Source: Natronomicrosphaera sp040876735 (lineage in GTDB: Bacteria; Planctomycetota; Phycisphaerae; Phycisphaerales; Phycisphaeraceae). From it: a stretch of DNA of 64,000 nucleotides. The notes beneath the pieces were generated by a model that made no database searches, was not told the origin of the DNA, and saw nothing but the letters and a program-made list of their open reading frames with translations. How positions within the stretch are numbered: the stretch's first letter is position 1; each line of letters opens with the position of its first letter. The position numbers and the translations under genes are program-made. Shown piece after piece: positions 59,287 to 64,000 of the stretch. Where the stretch lies: the NCBI GenBank assembly GCA_040876735.1, contig JBBDPC010000129.1, positions 9,277 to 73,276 of the forward strand, written 5' to 3'.

Positions 59287-60201
59287 ATGACCTCCGACAC
59301 CGGCACGCCCGCCAGCCAACCCGCGCCGCCCGGCAGCGACCTGAACCTCCAGGACGCCAAGGTCCTCATCGACCTCTTCGAGCGCGCCGCTCAGACCAAT
59401 CTCGAACACCCCGGCCGAAAGGGCGCGGTCGTCAACCTGCCCGACGTTGGCCGACTGCTGATGACCGGCGACCTGCACGACAACGGCCTGAACTTCCAGC
59501 GCATCTGGAAGCTCGCCCGCCTCCATCGCGATCCGCAGCACTACCTCGTGCTCCACGAACTCATCCACGGCCCGGGACGCATCAACGGCCGCGATCTCTC
59601 CATCCGCACCCTCGCCCGCGCCGTCGCCGGCCAACTCGACCACCCCCAACAGGTCATCCCGCTGCTGGCCAACCATGATCTCGCCCAACTCGGCGGCGAA
59701 GGCATCCTCAAGGCCGGCGTCAGCGTCGTCGAAGCGTTCGACCAGGGCGTCGACTTTCTCTACGGCGATGACGCCGACGCCGTCCGCGAGGCCATGAACC
59801 AGTACGTCCGCTCCATGCCGCTGGCGATCCGTTGCGCCAACGGCGTCTTCTGCTCGCACAGCCTCCCCTCGCCACGCAAGATCGAGACATTCGACAAGAG
59901 CGTGCTCGACCGGGTGCCGACCGATGAAGACCTCGCCATCGACGGCCCGGGTTACCTCATGGTCTGGGGCCGGCACCACACGCAGAAGGTCGCCGACGAA
60001 CTGGCCGAGGCGTGGAACGCCAAGGTGTTCGTTATGGGCCATCAGCCCGCCGACATGGGCTACGAAGTCGAAGGCGACACCATGCTCGTGCTCAACTCCG
60101 ACCATGAGCACGGCGTCGCGCTGCCGATCAACCTCGCCAAGACCTACACCCGCGACGACCTGGTCATGCAGATCGTCCCCCTCGCCGCCGTCACCCTCTG
60201 A
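59287..60201 (+). CDS. Calcineurin-like metallophosphoesterase, divergent
   Basis: A 304-residue protein from the ATG at 59287. A phosphoesterase fold is suggested by LLMTGDLHDNGLNFQRIWKL (GDxHDN in place of GDxHGN), LLANHDLAQLGG (ANHD in place of GNHD), CSHSLPSP and VFVMGHQPADMGY (the GHxP His block). The second classical block (GDxxDRG) is replaced by YLVLHELIHGPGRINGRD. Substrate is unknown; the family includes protein and nucleotide phosphatases. A longer open frame upstream overlaps the zinc-ribbon gene and is not used. A -10-like hexamer ends 7 nt before the ATG. Confidence 0.8.
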   Translation: MTSDTGTPASQPAPPGSDLNLQDAKVLIDLFERAAQTNLEHPGRKGAVVNLPDVGRLLMTGDLHDNGLNFQRIWKLARLHRDPQHYLVLHELIHGPGRINGRDLSIRTLARAVAGQLDHPQQVIPLLANHDLAQLGGEGILKAGVSVVEAFDQGVDFLYGDDADAVREAMNQYVRSMPLAIRCANGVFCSHSLPSPRKIETFDKSVLDRVPTDEDLAIDGPGYLMVWGRHHTQKVADELAEAWNAKVFVMGHQPADMGYEVEGDTMLVLNSDHEHGVALPINLAKTYTRDDLVMQIVPLAAVTL

Positions 60202-60205
60202 TTTC

Positions 60206-60234
60206 GAAGCCCACGGGTTTCATCCGTGGGCTCC
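60206..60234. terminator. Bidirectional hairpin between convergent genes
   Basis: AGCCCACGG-GTTTCAT-CCGTGGGCT (60208-60232), a member of the GAAGCCCAC palindrome family. It fills the 33-bp gap between the metallophosphoesterase and SDR stops. Confidence 0.6.
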
Positions 60235-60963
60235 TCACGGACTCTCCACCACAATCACCTCCCCCGCCTCGAACGCCCGCGCCCCGGTCACGCAATCGCG
60301 GATCACCTCCGCCACCTCCACCGGGTCCAGCGTCTTCTCCCGCGGCAGCACCTTCTCCGAAAAGTTCTGACGCAACATCGGCGTCTCTACCGCGCCCGGC
60401 GCCACCGCCACCGCCCGCACGCCAAATCGCGCCCCTTCGTCGGCCGTGCACTTCGTAAACATGTTCACTCCGATCTTCGCCGCCGCATACAGCGAAAACC
60501 CGGGGAACGGATCGATGCTCGACATCGACGACACATTCACCACCACGCCGCGCTTCTGCTTCTTGAACGTCGGCCACACCGCCGCCGTCAGCAGCACCAC
60601 GGCGCCGACGTTCGCGTCCATGCATTCGCGGTAGACCCCCGGCGTGATCTTTTCGATCGGCATCAACGGCGCATTGCCCGCGCAGTTCACCAGCGCATCC
60701 ACCCGCCCGAACCGCGCCAGCACCGCCTCGCCCGCCTGCCGGATCGCCTCGGGGTCGGTCACGTCCGTCGGCACCGCCATCGCCCCGCCCGGCGCGTCGG
60801 GCACCTCCTCGGCGATCCGCGCCAACACCTGGTCCAACCGCTCCGCCCGCCGCGCCAGCAGTGCCACGCTATACCCCGCCTCCGCCAGCAGCACCGCCGT
60901 CTCCGCCCCCACGCCGCTGCTCGCGCCCGTGATGATCGCCACCTTCAGTTCCGCTTCCGCCAT
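60235..60963 (-). CDS. Short-chain dehydrogenase/reductase
   Basis: A 242-residue NAD(P)-dependent oxidoreductase from the ATG at 60963 (GAGAGGAG site upstream). It shows the TGASSGVG motif, VDALVNCAGNAPL (Cys in place of the second Asn of NNAG), the catalytic Ser of VNVSSMSSIDP, and YAAAK. The C-terminal PGAVETPML is typical. The substrate is unknown. It is only distantly similar to the SDR at 32795. A TATGAT on the minus strand upstream may be its -10. Confidence 0.88.
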   Translation of the reverse strand: MAEAELKVAIITGASSGVGAETAVLLAEAGYSVALLARRAERLDQVLARIAEEVPDAPGGAMAVPTDVTDPEAIRQAGEAVLARFGRVDALVNCAGNAPLMPIEKITPGVYRECMDANVGAVVLLTAAVWPTFKKQKRGVVVNVSSMSSIDPFPGFSLYAAAKIGVNMFTKCTADEGARFGVRAVAVAPGAVETPMLRQNFSEKVLPREKTLDPVEVAEVIRDCVTGARAFEAGEVIVVESP

Positions 60964-61030
60964 CGCGCACGCTCCTCTCACGTTCAGGTTCCAGTTTCCG
61001 GCCCCCGATCATACCCGCTCACCCCCGCGC

Positions 61031-61056
61031 GGACGGGTCACTTCAGTGACCCGTCC
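61031..61056. repeat. 26-bp palindrome, family P2 copy 2
   Basis: Arms GGACGGGTCACTT and its complement, as at 2036-2061, with one changed base at the centre (CTTCAG for CTTAAG). It is preceded by CCCCCGCG, as in copy 1. It lies between the divergent SDR and ligA genes. Confidence 0.88.
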
Positions 61057-61080
61057 AGTTCCCGTGTGCTCGCAAAACAC

Positions 61081-61086
61081 TAAAAT
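61081..61086 (+). promoter_or_regulatory. Candidate -10 element of ligA, leaderless arrangement
   Basis: TAAAAT ends 6 nt before the ligA ATG. Confidence 0.45.
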
Positions 61087-61092
61087 CCCACC

Positions 61093-63237
61093 ATGCCTGA
61101 CCCCGCCCAACGCGTCGCCGACCTCCGCCGTGAGATCGAACACCACAACCGGCTGTACCACGTCGACGCCCAGCCCGCCATCTCCGACCGCGAGTACGAC
61201 GCGCTACTGAAACAGCTCCAGCAGCTTGAGGCCGAGCACCCCGACCTCGTCACGCCCGACTCGCCCACGCAGCGCGTCGGCGGCGAGCCGATCGAAGGCT
61301 TCCGCACCGTCGAGCATGCCCGGCCGATGATGAGCATCGACAACACCTATGACGAAGCCGAGCTGCGCGCCTGGTTCACCCGCGTCACCAAGGGCCTGGG
61401 CAAGAAGCAGGCCGTGGACGAAGACCGCGATCCGGAGCTTGGCAGCCTGTTCACGCATGACGATGAAGAGGTGAACGAACACGTCGAGTTCATCCTCGAA
61501 CCGAAGATCGACGGCGTCGCCGTGAGCCTGCGCTACGAGCAGGGCAAGCTTACGCTCGCCGCCAGCCGGGGCGATGGTCGGCAAGGCGACGACATCACCT
61601 CCAACGCCCGCACCATCCGGGCGGTGCCGTTGAACCTGACGGATCGCACGGATGAGGATGTTCCGGGGGTGCTGGAAGTGCGTGGCGAAATCTACATGGC
61701 GCATGACGAGTTCAAGCGCATCAACGACCGCCGCCGCGAGGCCGGGCTCGAACCGTTCGCCAACCCGCGCAACGCCACCGCCGGCACGCTCAAGCAGCTC
61801 GACCCGCGCGCCGTCGCCGAGCGCCGCCTCCGCTTCTACGCCCACGGCCGAGGCGAGATCGCCCCCGACCGCTTCCACACCCACAGCGATCTGCTCGAAG
61901 CCGTCGCCGACTGGGGCATCCCCGTCAACCCCTACACCACGCGCGCTAAAAGCTTCGATGAAATCTGGAAAGCCATCCAGGCCTTCGAAGACAAACGCGC
62001 CGACCTCGGCTACGGCACGGACGGCATGGTCGTCAAAGTCAACCGCTACGACCACCAGGACCAGCTCGGCTACACCGCCAAGGCGCCGCGCTGGTGCATC
62101 GCCTACAAGTACGCCGCCGAGCAGGCCGAGACGACCCTGCTCAAGGTCGACTGGCAGGTCGGCAAGACCGGCAAGCTTACTCCCCGCGCGACCATGGAGC
62201 CCGTCTTCGTCGCCGGCACAACGGTCAAGCACGCCACGCTGCACAACGCCGATGAAATCGAACGCCTCGACCTGCGCCTCGGCGACGCGGTCATCATCGA
62301 AAAGGCGGGCGAGATCATCCCGCAGGTGAAAAAGGTCGTGCTCGACAAACGGCCGAAGAACGCGGAACGCATCACCGTGCCCGCCAGGTGCCCGAGCTGC
62401 GGCGAGCCGGTCGAACGGCTGGAGGACGAGGTCGCTCACCGCTGCATCAACCCCGAGTGCCCGGCCCAGTTTCGCGAAAAGCTCATCTGGTTCGCCGCCC
62501 GGGGCCAGATGGACATCGAAGGCCTGGGCGAAAAGATGGTCGACCAACTGCTCGACGCCGACCTGGTCCACAGTTTCGGCGACGTCTACGCCCTGCACGA
62601 GCATCGCGAGAAGCTGCTGGAACTCGAACGGATGGGCGAGAAGAAGGCGGACAACCTGCTGGCCGGTATCGAGCAGAGCAAGTCGCGCGGTTTGCAGCGC
62701 GTGCTCGCCGGGCTGGGCGTGCGCCACCTCGGGTCGCGCACCGCGCAACTGCTGGCCGAGGCGTTTGACGATGTCGATGCGCTGCTCGCCGCCACGCCGG
62801 CGGAGATCGACCTGGCGTTGAGCACGGGCGATCTGGAGACGAAGAAGAAAGAGCAGGCGAAGGAGAAGTATCAGCCGGGCATTGCCGCGCAGTCGGTTCA
62901 CGACTTTCTGCACAGCGACGCGGGCCGACACGTCATCGAAGATCTGCGCGCCGCGGGCGTCGACCTGCGCTCGCAGCGCAGCGCTAAGCCGCAAGCGGCC
63001 GACTCGCCGTTCGCGGGCAAGACGATCGTGCTCACCGGCAGTCTGGAACACTTCGATCGCAAGACGCTGGCCGAACAGCTTGAAGCGCTGGGCGCCAAGG
63101 TCACCGGCAGCGTGTCGAAGAATACGGACTTGGTGATCGCCGGCGAATCGCCCGGCAGCAAGCTCGACAAGGCCCGCGACCTGGGTGTTGAAACGTGGGA
63201 CGAGTCGCAACTGCTCGAAGCGCTGGGCAAGGCGTGA
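61093..63237 (+). CDS. ligA: NAD-dependent DNA ligase
   Basis: Seals nicks in DNA replication and repair using NAD. The 714 residues carry all domains: Ia (YHVDAQPAISDREYDALLKQL), the adenylation domain with EPKIDGVAVSLRYE (Lys138 is the adenylated residue), the OB fold, a four-Cys zinc finger (Cys433, Cys436, Cys451, Cys456), HhH repeats, and a C-terminal BRCT domain (FAGKTIVLTGSLEHFDRKTL). A charged insertion of about 20 residues precedes the KxDG motif compared with E. coli LigA, and another (KKKEQAKEKYQPG) lies before the BRCT domain. The ATG follows a TAAAAT hexamer by 6 nt and has no ribosome site. Confidence 0.97.
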   Translation: MPDPAQRVADLRREIEHHNRLYHVDAQPAISDREYDALLKQLQQLEAEHPDLVTPDSPTQRVGGEPIEGFRTVEHARPMMSIDNTYDEAELRAWFTRVTKGLGKKQAVDEDRDPELGSLFTHDDEEVNEHVEFILEPKIDGVAVSLRYEQGKLTLAASRGDGRQGDDITSNARTIRAVPLNLTDRTDEDVPGVLEVRGEIYMAHDEFKRINDRRREAGLEPFANPRNATAGTLKQLDPRAVAERRLRFYAHGRGEIAPDRFHTHSDLLEAVADWGIPVNPYTTRAKSFDEIWKAIQAFEDKRADLGYGTDGMVVKVNRYDHQDQLGYTAKAPRWCIAYKYAAEQAETTLLKVDWQVGKTGKLTPRATMEPVFVAGTTVKHATLHNADEIERLDLRLGDAVIIEKAGEIIPQVKKVVLDKRPKNAERITVPARCPSCGEPVERLEDEVAHRCINPECPAQFREKLIWFAARGQMDIEGLGEKMVDQLLDADLVHSFGDVYALHEHREKLLELERMGEKKADNLLAGIEQSKSRGLQRVLAGLGVRHLGSRTAQLLAEAFDDVDALLAATPAEIDLALSTGDLETKKKEQAKEKYQPGIAAQSVHDFLHSDAGRHVIEDLRAAGVDLRSQRSAKPQAADSPFAGKTIVLTGSLEHFDRKTLAEQLEALGAKVTGSVSKNTDLVIAGESPGSKLDKARDLGVETWDESQLLEALGKA

Positions 63238-63265
63238 TGTGTTCGATCGTGGAATGTTTTAAAGT

Positions 63266-63296
63266 GGGGGGGGGGGGCCGCCCCCCCCGCCCCACC
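63266..63296. repeat. G12/C8 homopolymer hairpin after ligA
   Basis: Twelve consecutive G at 63266-63277, then CCG and eight C, within a larger GTGGGG...CCCCAC symmetry. It may act as a terminator-like structure for ligA or form a G-quadruplex. The tract length may vary or be miscalled. The rest of the 217-bp gap to the next gene shows nothing recognisable. Confidence 0.75.
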
Positions 63297-63454
63297 AGAA
63301 AGGCGAAGGGCACCACAACCGCGTGTTTAAGCCCGACTGCCGTCATGTCCTGATCCGCAAACCGCTTTGTCCGCTTCGTCCAACGACAGATCGGCTGCCG
63401 GGCTTTACGCTGATCACAACTGAACCGACCACTCCCCCATCCACGAGGTGAGAC

Positions 63455-64000
63455 ATGGAAATCCGCAGGCTCGGCATCATCCTCAACGGCGTCACCGGAC
63501 GCATGGGCACCAACCAGCACCTGGTTCGCTCCATTCTCGCCATCATCCAGCAGGGCGGCGTCAAGGTCTCCGACGACCTCACGCTCATGCCCGACCCGAT
63601 CCTCACCGGCCGCAATGCCAACAAGCTCAAGGCGCTGGCGGAGAAGTACGGGCCGGACGTGATTGGCAAGCCGTTGAAGTACTCGACCGATGTGGACGCG
63701 GTGATCAAGGATGAGCAGTACCCGATCTTTTTCGACGCTTCGAGCACGCTGCTGCGGGCCAAGTTCATCGAGAAGGCCGCCGCCGCGGGCAAGGCGATCT
63801 ACTGCGAAAAGCCCACGGCCACCACCACCGACGAAGCGCTGCGCCTCGCCAGCGTCTGCGAAGAAGTAAGCATCAAGAACGGCGTCGTGCAGGACAAGCT
63901 CTGGCTGCCGGGCCTGCGAAAGCTCAAGGCGCTCCAGCAGCAGAACTTCTTCGGCAAGATCCTCTCCGTCCGCGGCGAGTTCGGCTACTGGGTCTTCACC
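63455..64000 (+). CDS. Gfo/Idh/MocA-family oxidoreductase, 3'-truncated by the window edge
   Basis: The first 182 residues of an NAD(P)-dependent sugar or polyol dehydrogenase. The start has a GAGGTGAG site. The Rossmann region begins IRRLGIILNGVTGRMGTNQH, a variant of GxGxxG with a TGRMG end. AIYCEKPTATTTDEALRLA carries the family EKP motif with the catalytic-site Lys. The members with this NGVTGRMGTNQHL beginning form their own branch, often near sugar catabolism genes, but the substrate cannot be given here. Confidence 0.88.
   Translation, partial: MEIRRLGIILNGVTGRMGTNQHLVRSILAIIQQGGVKVSDDLTLMPDPILTGRNANKLKALAEKYGPDVIGKPLKYSTDVDAVIKDEQYPIFFDASSTLLRAKFIEKAAAAGKAIYCEKPTATTTDEALRLASVCEEVSIKNGVVQDKLWLPGLRKLKALQQQNFFGKILSVRGEFGYWVFT

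Overview
The window is GC-rich chromosomal DNA, almost entirely housekeeping, and best fits a planctomycete, most likely of class Phycisphaerae. This is inferred from gene content and style rather than from any rRNA gene, since none is present. The supporting points are futalosine-type menaquinone genes (a UbiA-family prenyltransferase and UbiX), a lipid A gene (lpxD), B. subtilis-type succinate dehydrogenase, a flagellar fliM standing alone, a DUF1844 protein, and a membrane protein ending in a CxxCGYDLR...CPECG zinc ribbon. Intergenic DNA is very rich in palindromes and short-period repeats. There is no rRNA, tRNA, CRISPR array, transposase, integrase or prophage gene, and the codon style is uniform.

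Layout. 1-8 kb: 3' end of a DAHP synthase; then on the minus strand a menaquinone prenyltransferase, a dinG-lipoprotein-ubiX operon, and a pfkB-DUF4174-ankyrin operon. 8-21 kb: PilZ protein, metH, HDOD-GGDEF protein, a pseudopilin-like anchored protein, an M16-like protein without its zinc motif, coaB, a DsbD-type thiol reductase, fliM, and a zinc-ribbon membrane protein. 21-32 kb: ilvD, dnaK, an HU-like protein, argD with an overlapping lipoprotein gene, a DCC-domain membrane protein, and typA. 32-36 kb: tmk, a FabG/KduD-like SDR with a GH88-like hydrolase, hisI, and a DUF1844 protein. 36-41 kb: sdhC, sdhA and sdhB with two small membrane proteins. 41-47.5 kb: an M24 peptidase, accB-accC, a secreted protein with a duplicated domain, and der-tsaB. 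47.5-55 kb: a small membrane protein followed by nuoNMLKJ (minus strand). 55-64 kb: lpxD, a DUF4870 gene interrupted by an amber codon, exbD-tonB, a double zinc-ribbon protein, a metallophosphoesterase, an SDR, ligA, and the 5' part of a Gfo/Idh/MocA oxidoreductase.

How the genes work together. Energy metabolism dominates. The sdh genes feed electrons to menaquinone, which the prenyltransferase and UbiX help make. nuoJKLMN encode the distal proton-pumping arm of complex I, whose other subunits must be encoded elsewhere. accBC supply malonyl-CoA for lipids, and lpxD points to a lipopolysaccharide-type outer membrane, consistent with exbD-tonB.

The most unusual content is non-coding. (1) Tandem degenerate heptamer arrays, in exact 7-base register, fill spacers between genes. 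In the acc and nuo operons they come as two facing, complementary blocks that run up to the start or stop codons. (2) Three copies of a 123-158 bp palindromic MITE-like element. (3) Several smaller palindrome families, one of which supplies the last codons and stop of ubiX. (4) Eleven genes have a -10-like hexamer only 6-10 nt before the start codon and no Shine-Dalgarno sequence, which predicts leaderless mRNAs. One 100-N gap inside nuoL is an assembly artefact: the same 55 bp flank it on both sides, and merging them restores an intact 707-residue NuoL.
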